Below are positions 9,304 to 19,186 of a DNA stretch of 64,000 bases, one piece after another. Source of the stretch: Yamadazyma tenuis (Eukaryota > Ascomycota > Pichiomycetes > Serinales > Debaryomycetaceae); NCBI RefSeq assembly GCF_029203305.1, contig NC_089467.1, positions 992,001 to 1,056,000 of the forward strand, given 5' to 3'. The position numbers and the translations under genes are program-made. The stretch's first letter is position 1; every line of letters starts with the position of its first letter. The notes under the pieces are model-generated. The model worked only from the letters and a program-made list of their open reading frames with translations. It was not told the origin of the DNA and made no database searches.

Positions 9304-9747
9304 CTACTCATTTGGAATGGGGAAATCATTCAAAACGCAAGTACCCACCATGTACCCCGTAGAATCCTCCGGCAATAGTTGTGATTGTTCAACATACCAG
9401 CATTCATCGGTGGCACGACAGACATATTCAAAGTTTATCATGGAAACTGGTGATAACCCCAGAATTGTAGAGTGTGCGGCGACAATATCGGGTGATGGCT
9501 GCAAGGGTCTCGCACCACAAAGATAGATCGTACCATGGCGGAACTTGTAACATGATTTCCTTGAGTCCAAAGGACCAAAGGACCACATACATCTTGCCTT
9601 AATTTCTGTTGTGCAACATCGTCCAATTGTACACAACACTAAAGAAAACTTGTTTGAAGGGGTAGTTGATCCACAAATTCCACTGCATACCCCTGAAGTT
9701 CCCCATCTCTCATGGTCTCCTATTCTTACCCTCTTTTCACCTTTCAT
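9304..9747 (-). CDS. Doubtful orphan reading frame, Cys-rich
   Basis: The 147-codon frame runs from an ATG at 9747 to a TAG, with an in-frame TAG five codons upstream of the ATG. The product has about a dozen Cys ('GVCSGICG', 'LCTIGRCC', 'DECWY') and no signal peptide, membrane span or known domain. It is the longest frame in a 1.46-kb gene-free stretch and its composition is not the basic or low-complexity type usual for chance frames, but nothing positive supports translation. It may be chance, a young gene or a relic. Confidence 0.2.
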   Translation of the reverse strand: MKGEKRVRIGDHERWGTSGVCSGICGSTTPSNKFSLVLCTIGRCCTTEIKARCMWSFGPLDSRKSCYKFRHGTIYLCGARPLQPSPDIVAAHSTILGLSPVSMINFEYVCRATDECWYVEQSQLLPEDSTGYMVGTCVLNDFPIPNE

Positions 9748-9909
9748 ACTTCTGCCCCACTAACCCCCTTACTTCCCAAAAAAGTATCTGGAGGAGGAGT
9801 CGGCTCAGAAAGTATCCTGATGTGTGGAGTGACATTTTCTTTTTTCGCAGTCATTACACTAGCTGGCCATTCACGGGTGGTGTAGCCCCATACACCGAAT
9901 AGGGTAAAG

Positions 9910-9917
9910 TATAAAAG
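9910..9917 (+). promoter_or_regulatory. TATA box of RGI1
   Basis: TATAAAAG lies 133 bp upstream of the proposed RGI1 ATG at 10050. A strong TATA and a long upstream region fit an inducible gene. Confidence 0.65.
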
Positions 9918-10049
9918 GGGGTGAAAATCCCTTGCTCTAGATCCTCCTTCATCAAACACTTGTGGATTTTCACACTTGTAACTACAAACAACAAACCTCA
10001 CAATTATACTACACTTGTTCATAAGTATAAGCTCACCATTATACTAATC

Positions 10050-10640
10050 ATGGGAAAGAAAGAAAGAAAAAACTCTGTCACTGTTGACTTAGAAAATTGC
10101 GACAAAATGCAGCACTTGAAACCTATTCCAAAGAGCAGATCATCTTCCATAACCTCCATTGAGAGTAACGGTTCGTTCGAGTCGGTGTTAAGACCTCCTC
10201 CAATGAAGGAATTTGATGATTTAAGAGCATTTGAGGCTTATATTAGAGATGAAACATGGGAAAATGATTTTGACTATTTACATGCCCACTTGAAGTATTA
10301 TCCTCCATTTATATTGAAGGAATGCCACGAAAACTTAGATAAAGTTAAACCTACGGCCAACAAAAACAGTAGAAAGTTCAAGAGGAATTTGCAACATCAT
10401 GTGCAAAGACACTTGATGAAAGAAATGGCCATCTGTGGAGGTTACAACATGGACTTCAAGCGGGTTGACGTGCGTGAAACCCCCAAGACCATGGTCTGGA
10501 CGTACGAGGATAGTACTGACCATGGCTTCAATCCCGAAGAAGAGGATGCCTTCAATAGACACTGGAAATTACAGTTAGAAGTTTGCTGCAACAACGAAAA
10601 CGCTATGGTCGATGTTGATTACAGGGCAATTCCTTTGTGA
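10050..10640 (+). CDS. RGI1: Respiratory growth induced protein, Rgi1/Rgi2 family
   Basis: From the ATG at 10050 the product is 196 residues. After a short Ser-rich N-terminal region it shows the Rgi1 signature: 'FDDLRAFEAYIRDET', 'FDYLHAHLKYYPPFILKECHE', 'FKRNLQHHVQRHLMKEM' and the C-terminal 'VDVDYRAIPL'. S. cerevisiae Rgi1 and Rgi2 are small proteins needed for normal growth under respiration; their molecular activity is unclear. The frame extends 43 codons upstream, but that part lies next to the TATA box and would be leader. The gene converges on EAF3 with 145 bp between stops. Confidence 0.9.
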   Translation: MGKKERKNSVTVDLENCDKMQHLKPIPKSRSSSITSIESNGSFESVLRPPPMKEFDDLRAFEAYIRDETWENDFDYLHAHLKYYPPFILKECHENLDKVKPTANKNSRKFKRNLQHHVQRHLMKEMAICGGYNMDFKRVDVRETPKTMVWTYEDSTDHGFNPEEEDAFNRHWKLQLEVCCNNENAMVDVDYRAIPL

Positions 10641-10785
10641 TGCCTGATTAGAGTTGTAACCACATGCCTCGTGCCTGGCTTTGCTGCTGCCCCTATGTTT
10701 TGTTTATGTGTTTTTTCACGCCGTTATGTGATTACGATGATTATGTTGAATTTCTATTAGTTTCTGGTCAATAAATATTGCCGAT

Positions 10786-11718
10786 TTAACTTCTTGCCAA
10801 CGCATCATATGCTGGGGAAGTGGTTTCGTATTCGTTCATGTACTCATTAAAGTGTTGCTCTAGATATTCCAAAATATCTCCACACTCGCTCATCAATGTA
10901 TGAATACTTGGTGCATCCATAACCGTTTCGGTCACCAATCCAGGTAGGGTGACAAAGAGTCGAAGAAGGTGTTCGAACCCGTATATGTCTCCCAAGTCAA
11001 CGTCCGCCCCGTGTTCCTTCAAAATTTCCCCATACTGCACTCTCTCATACTTGTACAAAAGAATTAGCTTGACGGATGCTTTGAAATAGACTGCAAGACC
11101 ACTCATAACTTCTTGTGTAATATTGAACTGCTCTAGTGTCTTGGTTTGTTCTACCTCTTCCAAATATTCTTTGAGTATTATATTGAGTGGTTTTGGAGCA
11201 GGAAGTGTAACGATCTTTCTATCCTTAGTAGTAAATTCCCAGTCATCAACAAGAAGGTATTTTAGCTTAGCAGGCATAGGAAGAATCACATCATTCTTTC
11301 TCTTTTTTTGTTTGAGCTCTTCCTTTTCTACCTTTTTCTTCACCTTGGTGTTGTGCCGATGACGTTTAGAGGGTTTGGGACTTGGCTCTGCCAGTTTCTT
11401 CTTGCTTTCATTGTAATCTTCTCTGACACGTCTTCGAAGTCTCATGTTTTCATCATTCAACTCCATGACACGGTCGTTGGCGACCCATTCGTCCCATTTC
11501 AGGTTCCATCCCATGTAATGAAGGAGATAGGCATTACACTCGAGCAAGTGTTCTGGGATTTCATTTTCTTCAACTGGCTCATGGTTTCCTTCTTCATCCA
11601 CCACAAAGCTTTTACCATATTCATGAGACTTCAAAACCTTGGCCTTATAGATTAAAGGTCCATGGAATGCCAATACCAGGGCATTGGGTTTTAAAACTGG
11701 TTCACAATAAGTGGACAT
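10786..11718 (-). CDS. EAF3: Chromatin reader Eaf3 (chromodomain + MRG domain)
   Basis: The 310-residue protein has an N-terminal chromo-barrel (about 8-100; 'VLAFHGPLIYKAKVL', 'YLLHYMGWNLKWDEWV'), a basic linker (110-145) and a C-terminal MRG domain (150-300; 'LLVDDWEFTTKDRKIVTLPAP', 'GDIYGFEHLLRLFVTLP'). Aromatic residues of the methyl-lysine cage (Tyr, Trp) are present. Eaf3 binds H3K36 methylation and works in the NuA4 acetyltransferase and Rpd3S deacetylase complexes. The gene for Sin3, another Rpd3S subunit, is also in this window (57-62 kb). The start is the ATG at 11718; it is divergent from the casein kinase gene. Confidence 0.95.
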   Translation of the reverse strand: MSTYCEPVLKPNALVLAFHGPLIYKAKVLKSHEYGKSFVVDEEGNHEPVEENEIPEHLLECNAYLLHYMGWNLKWDEWVANDRVMELNDENMRLRRRVREDYNESKKKLAEPSPKPSKRHRHNTKVKKKVEKEELKQKKRKNDVILPMPAKLKYLLVDDWEFTTKDRKIVTLPAPKPLNIILKEYLEEVEQTKTLEQFNITQEVMSGLAVYFKASVKLILLYKYERVQYGEILKEHGADVDLGDIYGFEHLLRLFVTLPGLVTETVMDAPSIHTLMSECGDILEYLEQHFNEYMNEYETTSPAYDALARS

Positions 11719-12067
11719 ACGAAATTAACGGCTCTGACGAATTGTGCTTTATACCAACACGATACAATAGAATACAAAATACATTTGCGCGAGTTTTCGC
11801 TCGTCTAGGAAGAAAAAAATTTGTTTTCATCTTTGCTCCACCTTTAGACAGTTGAAAAGGTTAAAAGAATTGTTCAATATATTTAAAACAGTTTTGCTTT
11901 GCAAGCAGATCTTCTAAATCGATATTTCACTTCCCACTTAAAGTAGAAGTTCAAATCTCGAGGGGAGATTATATCCAATATATTCCGATAATCCATTTCC
12001 CTTTTATCTGGGTTCCTTATTTTGGTTATACGGGTAGAGATTATATCCCATCTCTGTTGGCGAAACC
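11719..12067. promoter_or_regulatory. Divergent promoter region EAF3 / casein kinase I
   Basis: This 349-bp spacer between two divergent starts is A/T-rich. It contains two exact copies of GAGATTATATCC at 11965-11976 and 12037-12048, the second 20 bp before the kinase ATG. No open frame of note. Confidence 0.6.
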
Positions 12068-13273
12068 ATGGCACAATCCAATCATTCCAACTTGGTTGGA
12101 GTTCATTACAAGGTGGGTAAGAAGATTGGTGAAGGTTCCTTTGGAATCATTTTTGAAGGTATCAATCTTTTAACCAACCAGCAAGTAGCCATCAAGTTTG
12201 AACCGAGAAAGTGTGAAGCTCCTCAATTACGGGACGAGTATAGAAGTTATAGAATATTAAGTGATGCCGAAGGAGTTCCAAAAGCCTACTTCTTTGGTCA
12301 AGAAGGTGTTCACAATATTTTGATCATTGACTTGTTGGGACCTTCTCTTGAAGATTTATTTGATTGGTGTGGTAGAAAGCTTTCTATCAAAACTGTGATC
12401 CAAATTGCCAGACAAATGATCCAACGAGTCCAGGTTATCCATGAACACAATCTCATATACAGAGACATCAAGCCCGATAACTTTTTAATAGGCAAACCCG
12501 GTACTCCCCAAGCCAACCAAATCTTTTTGGTGGATTTTGGTATGGCCAAACAGTATAGAGATCCCAAAACCAAAACTCATATTCCATATAGAGAAAAGAA
12601 AGCCTTAAGTGGGACTGCCAGATATATGTCTATTAACACTCATTTGGGCAGAGAGCAGCTGAGAAGAGACGATTTGGAGAGTTTGGGTCATGTCTTTATG
12701 TATTTCTTAAGAGGTTCCCTACCATGGCAAGGATTGAAAGCTCCTACAAACAAACAGAAGTATGAGAAGATTGGCTATAAAAAGCAGGTTACCTCCATTA
12801 ACGAATTATGCTTTGGGTTCCCTATTCAATTTGCCCAGTACTTGAACTATGTTCGTGGCTTAAAGTTTGATGAAGACCCCGATTATAACTATTTAGTGAG
12901 CTTAATGGATAAGGCAATGGTCTCCATTAATGCAGAAGATGATGAACGTTACGACTGGATGGACTTGAACGGGGGTAAGGGCTGGGATGCTGCTCTTAAC
13001 AAAAAGGCCAATTTGCATGGATATGGAAATCCTCATCCTCCAAGACCTCAACAACAGTCTTCCAGCTCCAAATTGAATAAAGGTAAAAAGGCCAACTATA
13101 ATTCCATTAATCCTGATAAGAACCGTCATTTCCTCAATGCCAGCTATAATTCTGGAGGGGATCATTATCAAAGTGGAATGGTACCTATCAGGGACCATGG
13201 AAGTTTGCATTCCGAGAATACCTCTTTCAACGAAGGAAGAAGCTGGTGGTCCAGGCTACGCTGCTGTTTCTAG
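12068..13273 (+). CDS. Casein kinase I, Yck1/Yck2 family (membrane-anchored)
   Basis: The 401-residue Ser/Thr kinase has the CK1 core from about residue 12 to 305: 'IGEGSFGIIFEG' nucleotide loop, 'AIKFEPRK' with the catalytic Lys, 'LIYRDIKPDNFL', 'DFGMAKQYRD', and the CK1 hallmark 'SGTARYMSINTHLGREQ'. After the core comes 'DLNGGKGWDAALNKKANLHGYG', typical of Yck1/2 and S. pombe Cki1/2. The C-terminus ends Arg-Cys-Cys-Phe after a Ser/Asn-rich tail; vicinal C-terminal Cys in this family are palmitoylated to hold the kinase at the plasma membrane. These kinases act in endocytosis, nutrient sensing and morphogenesis. Residue 198 is encoded by CTG at a position that is Ser in relatives. The Gln-rich N-terminal extension of S. 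cerevisiae Yck2 is missing; which paralogue this is remains open. Confidence 0.95.
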   Translation: MAQSNHSNLVGVHYKVGKKIGEGSFGIIFEGINLLTNQQVAIKFEPRKCEAPQLRDEYRSYRILSDAEGVPKAYFFGQEGVHNILIIDLLGPSLEDLFDWCGRKLSIKTVIQIARQMIQRVQVIHEHNLIYRDIKPDNFLIGKPGTPQANQIFLVDFGMAKQYRDPKTKTHIPYREKKALSGTARYMSINTHLGREQLRRDDLESLGHVFMYFLRGSLPWQGLKAPTNKQKYEKIGYKKQVTSINELCFGFPIQFAQYLNYVRGLKFDEDPDYNYLVSLMDKAMVSINAEDDERYDWMDLNGGKGWDAALNKKANLHGYGNPHPPRPQQQSSSSKLNKGKKANYNSINPDKNRHFLNASYNSGGDHYQSGMVPIRDHGSLHSENTSFNEGRSWWSRLRCCF

Positions 13274-13530
13274 CTAGTACCCAACATGACTTCTGTTAAC
13301 TATTCAAGATTATTTGCATGTCACTAATTTTAATTCATGAAGATGTTGATGGTTTGTCCAAGTTTTAGGGAGTCCTCCTTCCATCTGTATATTACTAACA
13401 TTTCACTCCCGTAGATGACTTCAAATACCGGTATTGTTTTATTTCATTTTCACTTCAACCTTTTTGCACTAAATATACCAGATTAAATACATAAATTCAT
13501 AAATTCAATCGATAATTTTTCGCGTTGGTA

Positions 13531-15522
13531 ATGGTGTCCGATAATAAACTGGCTATAGATTTTGAAAGACGATCCAAAGCCGCTTGCGTCCGGTGCCGCA
13601 AAAGGAAGACGAAATGTACTGGAGAATTCCCGTGTTCTGCTTGTGTCCAAACTAAGTCAGAATGTGTATACCCCAGAAAACCAAAAAGAATCAGTGTTCT
13701 TGATACCGAACTCGAATCTCTACACAAGAAAGTGAAACGGTTAGAAGAAGATCTTAAACTTGAAAAACTCCTCCATCTGGATCCTGATCCATCGCAAAAG
13801 AACTGGAAGTTGTCAGTGTTGTTAAACTCTCCGTCTTGTGAACTAATCTGTTGGAATTTAATCAACTTCATGAAAAGCACAGATGAAGACATAACCATAT
13901 CACCAGATTTTAATTTCTTCATCGAAGAGGATACTTACGATTCTGTGTTGTCTCAGCAGGCTGCACTAGGGCGTTCTCCGTGGGAGGTTGTGCAGGTTTT
14001 ATCGGAAATATCTTTGTTTGAAGTTGAAAGCTGTTTGAAAAAGACCTCCCAATTTATGAACACCGGTTACATGACGATAAACCCAGTAGAATTCAGAAAC
14101 CAGTTACAATACTATTACTCGCCAGATGGAGTCTTTACCTACCGCAAGGTAGATAGTGTGGATTACTTTTTGTTGAAGGTGTTGATGATTGTGGCCTTGG
14201 GAAATGTTTATGATGAGAAGAACTGTTTATCCCCAGGGATGCCCAAAGTTGAACTACCAGGATTGAAATACTTTAAGGTTGTGTCTAACAACTTACCTTC
14301 CAACTTCCAGCTCATTACCTTTGAAAAAAAGAACATCTCCAGTATTTTCGAGGTAATTGAGTTGTTCGGGGTAGTGTCCATCTACTGCCGAATCCTTGAT
14401 AAGAAGTCAGCTTCTTGTTTTTTCACCTTAACGGCCTTACAACTTTGTGTTTCTATTAACTTACACAAGGACACATTCTTGAGTAGGACGAATAAAAGAG
14501 GATTAGACTTACTACCAAACAACAACTCCAGAGCCATTTTTTGGTCCACCTATTGTCTAAACAGATTCTACAGTACTCGAATTGGACATCCCCTACTTTT
14601 ATCCTTCAAGGATGTCAACGTACAATTTGAGAAGGACTATGGAAGTAGTGATGGGACTAATAAGAACTTCTACGAGACAAATGACGACATAAAACACTAT
14701 ATCAAGTTGGCCCAGATCTCTGAACTTATCAATGTGGATGTTTACAATAACAAGAGAAAGTCCCTGGAGTATATCAGCACTTTGTTTTCGATACTTTCAC
14801 TTCTTAAAGATTGGAGTGAGAATCTACCTCCACATTTGCAACTTGATGGAAACCTCTCGTTATCTGCGCCATATTCAAGAGCTCTTTCAAGTCTACATTT
14901 GAATCATTTACACCATGTGTATCTCACATGTATTCCTATTCTGTTGCATTTAGCAAAGTTGAAGATATCTCATTACAACAAGACTGGGAGGTTGAGAAAG
15001 CTCGAATTGAGTTCATTACCTTTAAATGTCCAAAACTTGCTTATCTACTGCCAGCAATCTTGTCAGCAGACGGTGAACATCTTCAAGCTGCTTTACGAAA
15101 AGAAACTAGTGACGGTGTTTGGCTTTACTGATATTGATTATCTCTTCTCTGTGAGTGCCATCTCCATCATTTGTGTGATTTTAGACTACGAAAGAGATGA
15201 CCGAACTCCAGCTAGCTTTGAAGATAACTTTAAAACGTGTACCAAAATCTTATCAGATATGGGGGAGCTGGGTAACCGCATAGCTGAAGCTAAGCTCAAT
15301 CAGATCACTAGACTTGTTGAAGTTTTGGATCCAATTTTATCTCAACTCGAGTATAGTTTAGACAAAACAAGCGAAGTCCCCGTTTTTGACCCCACCGAAA
15401 GTAACGAAATGTTCAGCTTTGTGGATGTGTCGCAAGATATGGACCAGCTTTTCAAGCTTACAGATGCTGACTTGAGTTTCATGGAAGCTTTGCTTAACGA
15501 ATACGACACTATATTGAAATAG
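13531..15522 (+). CDS. Zn2Cys6 fungal transcription factor
   Basis: The product is 663 residues from the ATG at 13531. The N-terminus holds a textbook binuclear zinc cluster: Cys19, 22, 29, 35, 38, 45 with spacing C-x2-C-x6-C-x5-C-x2-C-x6-C, a basic stretch 'RKRKTK' inside it, a linker 'YPRKPKR', then a coiled-coil dimerisation segment (about 52-75). The central part (200-480) resembles the fungal-specific transcription factor middle domain ('FFTLTALQLCVSINLHKD', 'NNSRAIFWSTYCLNRFYSTRIG'). The C-terminus is acidic and could activate. It binds DNA as a dimer, probably at CGG-type half sites (family inference); the target pathway cannot be told from sequence. It uses several CTG codons, unlike the highly expressed genes nearby. 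Confidence 0.93.
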   Translation: MVSDNKLAIDFERRSKAACVRCRKRKTKCTGEFPCSACVQTKSECVYPRKPKRISVLDTELESLHKKVKRLEEDLKLEKLLHLDPDPSQKNWKLSVLLNSPSCELICWNLINFMKSTDEDITISPDFNFFIEEDTYDSVLSQQAALGRSPWEVVQVLSEISLFEVESCLKKTSQFMNTGYMTINPVEFRNQLQYYYSPDGVFTYRKVDSVDYFLLKVLMIVALGNVYDEKNCLSPGMPKVELPGLKYFKVVSNNLPSNFQLITFEKKNISSIFEVIELFGVVSIYCRILDKKSASCFFTLTALQLCVSINLHKDTFLSRTNKRGLDLLPNNNSRAIFWSTYCLNRFYSTRIGHPLLLSFKDVNVQFEKDYGSSDGTNKNFYETNDDIKHYIKLAQISELINVDVYNNKRKSLEYISTLFSILSLLKDWSENLPPHLQLDGNLSLSAPYSRALSSLHLNHLHHVYLTCIPILLHLAKLKISHYNKTGRLRKLELSSLPLNVQNLLIYCQQSCQQTVNIFKLLYEKKLVTVFGFTDIDYLFSVSAISIICVILDYERDDRTPASFEDNFKTCTKILSDMGELGNRIAEAKLNQITRLVEVLDPILSQLEYSLDKTSEVPVFDPTESNEMFSFVDVSQDMDQLFKLTDADLSFMEALLNEYDTILK

Positions 15523-15757
15523 AGACTTACGCGACATTTATACAAAATTGATGTGGTGCTAGTTATATTTTAGTCCATTGACAGTTATTGCAATCAGAAT
15601 AATCAGGAATATCAACGAGCTAATTATGAACTGGTTGTTTTAAAATGTAAATCCAGTCTAAACTATTCATCAAGGAGCATAATTAAACTGCAAAGCAACA
15701 TTCGGGTAAAAAGGGTATATTATTCGTTCAATGTATCGACTATAGACAAAAATAAAA

Positions 15758-16045
15758 TTATTCAACAACGCTATTGTTCCTCGACCGAGCCATGGAATCT
15801 TCTGACAGGACACTTGAATTTCGTTCCATCTTCGGAGCACCTGCTATGTCTTCAATATTGGGCTGTTCCATCGATTCTTTGATGCGTGCGCCGGTAGGCA
15901 TCCAATAATTATTATTGGTGGGTGTGCTATGATAGTTGTAAAAGCTTCCTGTGTTGACCTGGGAAGCTCCGCCGTAGTGCTGGTTGGACTTGCCGTTAAC
16001 GGCCATGTTAATCTTGGTGAAAAAGTTGTCAAATAAATCTGGCAT
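15758..16045 (-). CDS. Small unknown protein with TATA-driven promoter
   Basis: The frame encodes 95 residues. I do not recognise it. The N-terminus is amphipathic ('MPDLFDNFFTKINMAV'), the middle is Asn/Tyr/Gly-rich with 'NNYWMPTGARIKESM', and the C-terminus is Ser/Arg-rich with 'SRNNS', a plausible phosphosite region. No signal peptide or membrane span is visible. A TATA box lies 42-49 bp upstream of the ATG, and G-runs and an AGGGG word upstream are stress-element-like. The promoter and the coherent composition suggest a real, inducible gene, convergent with the Zn2Cys6 regulator. Confidence 0.6.
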   Translation of the reverse strand: MPDLFDNFFTKINMAVNGKSNQHYGGASQVNTGSFYNYHSTPTNNNYWMPTGARIKESMEQPNIEDIAGAPKMERNSSVLSEDSMARSRNNSVVE

Positions 16046-16428
16046 TATTCAATAGTAAGGACTCATTATGGGGGGACACTCATCCCTTTTTATAGTTGGG
16101 CACCACCACAGTTATCTGGGTAACTACTCCACTTTAGGACTTGATTATTAATAAAAACTTAGTGACTGCGTGGTTTAGCAATAGAGGGGATGTCAAATTG
16201 CAATTGCTGCAACTGCTCTTATGCACGCCTTATCGATTTTCTAGATCTGGATGCTGCGGACTTTACCTCCTTAATTCAAAGCAATGATACCATGTTCTTT
16301 AATTATGTATAAACTATTAAAATCAGGGTCGTCCCTATGAACCCGTGGATGTAAGAAGCATGTTTTGATTGAGAAATGAAAGAAGCTTGTAAAATTAAAA
16401 TAAAAGTTGGAAAAATATGACCCCCTCC
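16046..16428. promoter_or_regulatory. Upstream region of the 95-residue gene and 3' flank of RSP5
   Basis: A 383-bp gap. On the minus strand TATAAAAA (16087-16094) precedes the small gene. AGGGG, a stress-response-element core, occurs near 16183-16190. No open frame or RNA gene is seen. Confidence 0.5.
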
Positions 16429-18735
16429 TCATTCTTGACCAAATCCAACTGTCTCCTCCACGGCCAACGTCAATTTCTGTTTCAAACTCTCATAATCAGT
16501 ATAAGGTGGTAAATCAACTCTGTTGAAACAAGTGTGTGACTTGGGTAATTGATTTGATTCACCGGCTTTTTCAATGGTGAATCTTCTTGGACCGTCTGAA
16601 CCTTGTAAGTCTTTGAATCCATTCACAGGGATTCTGGAAGTACCAGTGGTAAATTGCAATAACCTAGCCTTCTGTTCTGAGTCCCATTCCTTGATACATT
16701 GCCAGAACCATTGGATGACTTGGTCACTTTCCTGGTATCCTCTGTAATCAGTATGTTTCTTCCAGTCTTCAACATCGATCTCAGCCAAACCACCAATTAA
16801 TAATTCTAATTCCCTTTCATCAAAGACATTAACAAGTTCTTGAGGAATTAATTCGTTGAATCCACTTATAAAGGCCTTGAACTGCTCTTCAACTCTCTTG
16901 TAAATCTTCCATTCGGTTATGAATTCAACGTATTCGTGCTTGTTCTCTTCGGTCACTTCAATGTTTCTACCATCTTCCTTCAAATCGACTTCAACAATTT
17001 CACCAAACCTCTCATCTTCAGCACTGAATGTCAAGTCCAACACATCAGTGATGTCGTTATCCAATATCCACTTCAACGATCTGTAGAATTCAGCATCAAC
17101 ACCCTCCATATCCTGCAATACAACCTTCTTGCGTAACATCATCTTATACAATGCACCGACAAAGAAAGCATCCAAGAATCTTCTGTGGAAAACACCCAAA
17201 CCAACCACTCTACCAATGAACTTGAAGTAGTTCAAATGTTCTGGGTTTATACCCGAGTTAGGATTGATCTGTAAGGTGTAATTATCATGAGAAGAGTATT
17301 CGAACAAACAGTAAAATGGGTTGAACATATCGTGGGACAACAAGAAGAAGAATTCTCTGGACACTCCACCATAATCCAAACCTTCTTCTCCGTCAAACTT
17401 GATCATTAATCTCTTCTTCAAGTCTTCAGGAGTTTGTCTCATGATTTCTTGATATGAATCTTCGAAAATATGATCTCTTCTAACAGTGATATGGCATTGG
17501 CCCGGTAAAATTCTCAACGCCGGTTGAGATCTGAAGTAAATCACCTTTCTTCTGAAATCTCTCTTGTACTGAGGAACGTTTTGATCTAATGATGAAGGTA
17601 ATCTAGGGTCATCCCAGGTAGTTGTTTTGGTATTATGATCCACAAAGTATACTCTGGCCGTGTTTGTTAATCTCATTTCCCACCCAGATGGTAAAGGACC
17701 CAACTGGCTCACAGGCTGTTGTTGGATAGTTGTGTTAGGACCAAAAGTTCTTATGTACTGTTGTCTTCTCGGATCCACCCAGGTGGTCGTTCTCGTATTA
17801 TGGTCAACAAAATAAGGTCTTCCTTCATTGGTAAATCGTTGCTCCCAACCACTTGGAAGTTCCCCTAACCCACTGGTGGTAGCCCCGGTAGCAGCCATTG
17901 AAACAGCAGCAGCGGGACTCACGGGGGTATTGGCACCACTCGCATTCACAGTAACGTTACCACTAGTGGCAGAGCTACCCGCAGAGCTTTCACCAGGCAA
18001 AGTACGATCTCTGTGTTGTCTTCTTTCGGCTTCAGTGGTATCCTCTCTTTGTTGGCCTCTTTCTGTTTCAGATTGGTCCAAGTTAGGTCTTTGCCAAGTA
18101 GTTGTTCTAGAATTATGGTCAACGTAGTAAGTGCGGCCGAAATTGTCGGTTCTCCGTTCCCATCCTGGTGGTAATCTTCCATACTGATCTTCAAAAGAGG
18201 AGTACTGTTTGTTTGCAGCAGTTCCGGCGGCACTCGCGGTACCCGCGGCAGGAGGTGGACCAGGTGTAGGTGTGGTGGAACCGTTCGCTAAGGCCAGAGA
18301 TCTGGGGCTGCTGCTTGCACCATTAGCGCCGGAAGGGTTATGGCTTATCACGACAATGATTTTCCCGCTGACAGCCAAATTTTCATTTGACTTTTTCAAG
18401 TCTCGAGTGATGGTTTCTTCGGAGTTGGGCAAGGACAAGTCTATAACATCACCAATTCTGATGTTAACAACACCCAAAAACCCCTGATCTTTTTTCTTGA
18501 ACTTCTTCTGATCAAACACTTGAATGACCAATATCGAGTCTTCACTTGAACTGAATTTAAATGATTCATTCCAATAGGGGTTCAAAGTCTTCTTTGCAGT
18601 TTTGGTAGTTTTTGTCTGTGAGCCGTCGACGGTGATGACGGCAAATGGATCGGGTTGGCGAAACACGTCTCGCTTATAAAGAGATTCGGCAGCCACCACT
18701 TTCACGCTAATAGGAGAAGTTCTGGACGATGACAT
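16429..18735 (-). CDS. RSP5: HECT ubiquitin ligase Rsp5 (Nedd4 family)
   Basis: The 768-residue protein has the full Nedd4 order: C2 domain (about 8-125), three WW domains (188-217, 293-322, 348-377; each begins L-P-x-G-W-E and ends T-T-T-W-x-x-P), and a HECT domain from about 430. The catalytic Cys is at 736 in '[13 protein letters not shown]', 32 residues from the C-terminus as in S. cerevisiae Rsp5. Linkers between WW domains are Ala/Ser/Thr/Gly-rich and low complexity. Rsp5 ubiquitinates plasma-membrane transporters, adaptors, Spt23/Mga2 and RNA polymerase II; it acts on membranes through C2 and on PPxY partners through WW. It is essential in S. cerevisiae. Confidence 0.98.
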   Translation of the reverse strand: MSSSRTSPISVKVVAAESLYKRDVFRQPDPFAVITVDGSQTKTTKTAKKTLNPYWNESFKFSSSEDSILVIQVFDQKKFKKKDQGFLGVVNIRIGDVIDLSLPNSEETITRDLKKSNENLAVSGKIIVVISHNPSGANGASSSPRSLALANGSTTPTPGPPPAAGTASAAGTAANKQYSSFEDQYGRLPPGWERRTDNFGRTYYVDHNSRTTTWQRPNLDQSETERGQQREDTTEAERRQHRDRTLPGESSAGSSATSGNVTVNASGANTPVSPAAAVSMAATGATTSGLGELPSGWEQRFTNEGRPYFVDHNTRTTTWVDPRRQQYIRTFGPNTTIQQQPVSQLGPLPSGWEMRLTNTARVYFVDHNTKTTTWDDPRLPSSLDQNVPQYKRDFRRKVIYFRSQPALRILPGQCHITVRRDHIFEDSYQEIMRQTPEDLKKRLMIKFDGEEGLDYGGVSREFFFLLSHDMFNPFYCLFEYSSHDNYTLQINPNSGINPEHLNYFKFIGRVVGLGVFHRRFLDAFFVGALYKMMLRKKVVLQDMEGVDAEFYRSLKWILDNDITDVLDLTFSAEDERFGEIVEVDLKEDGRNIEVTEENKHEYVEFITEWKIYKRVEEQFKAFISGFNELIPQELVNVFDERELELLIGGLAEIDVEDWKKHTDYRGYQESDQVIQWFWQCIKEWDSEQKARLLQFTTGTSRIPVNGFKDLQGSDGPRRFTIEKAGESNQLPKSHTCFNRVDLPPYTDYESLKQKLTLAVEETVGFGQE

Positions 18736-19186
18736 GTTAGCAATTGGGAAAAGAACGAATCGAACCTAAGGTATGCAAAAACAGTCAAACAAGTATGTAA
18801 ATATTCTCCGGCACTAATAATCAACACAACTGATTGTTTGTGGTAGGCCGTATGGGATGACTCAAATGAAAAGGAATCCCAGCTATGCAATAAATACAAA
18901 GGATAATGAGGGAATCAACAAATCAGTCGACAGGAGTGAATTCACAAGGATTGACGAATATCTGCAAACGTCTATTGTTCGAAATAAACCAACAAATGCA
19001 ATGACAAACTTTCAGAACCACAATGGAGGATAGATAGGTTGTTACGAATTTTTACCTTATGTAAAATTTGTCATTTCACCCTTTTGCGAGGTGGTCCCGA
19101 CACGCCCCGCAGGTGCGAATTGTTCGGCTGAGCAAAGCCAACTGAACTGTGGATGCGAAAAAGGTGTATGCTATGCTGACTATATA
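18736..19186. other. RSP5 promoter and DSE1 downstream flank
   Basis: A 451-bp gap between the RSP5 start and the DSE1 stop, both on the minus strand. A GC-rich patch lies at 19085-19130. No open frame, repeat or RNA gene is evident. Confidence 0.5.

Larger units (their letters stand above)
8589..10049. other. Long intergenic region between TIM22 and RGI1
   Basis: This 1.46-kb gap is shared by the TIM22 promoter (left end) and the RGI1 promoter (right end). Apart from a doubtful Cys-rich reading frame at 9304-9747 and a TATA box at 9910, no conserved gene, tRNA or repeat is visible. Long upstream regions are common for strongly regulated yeast genes, which fits RGI1. Confidence 0.6.
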
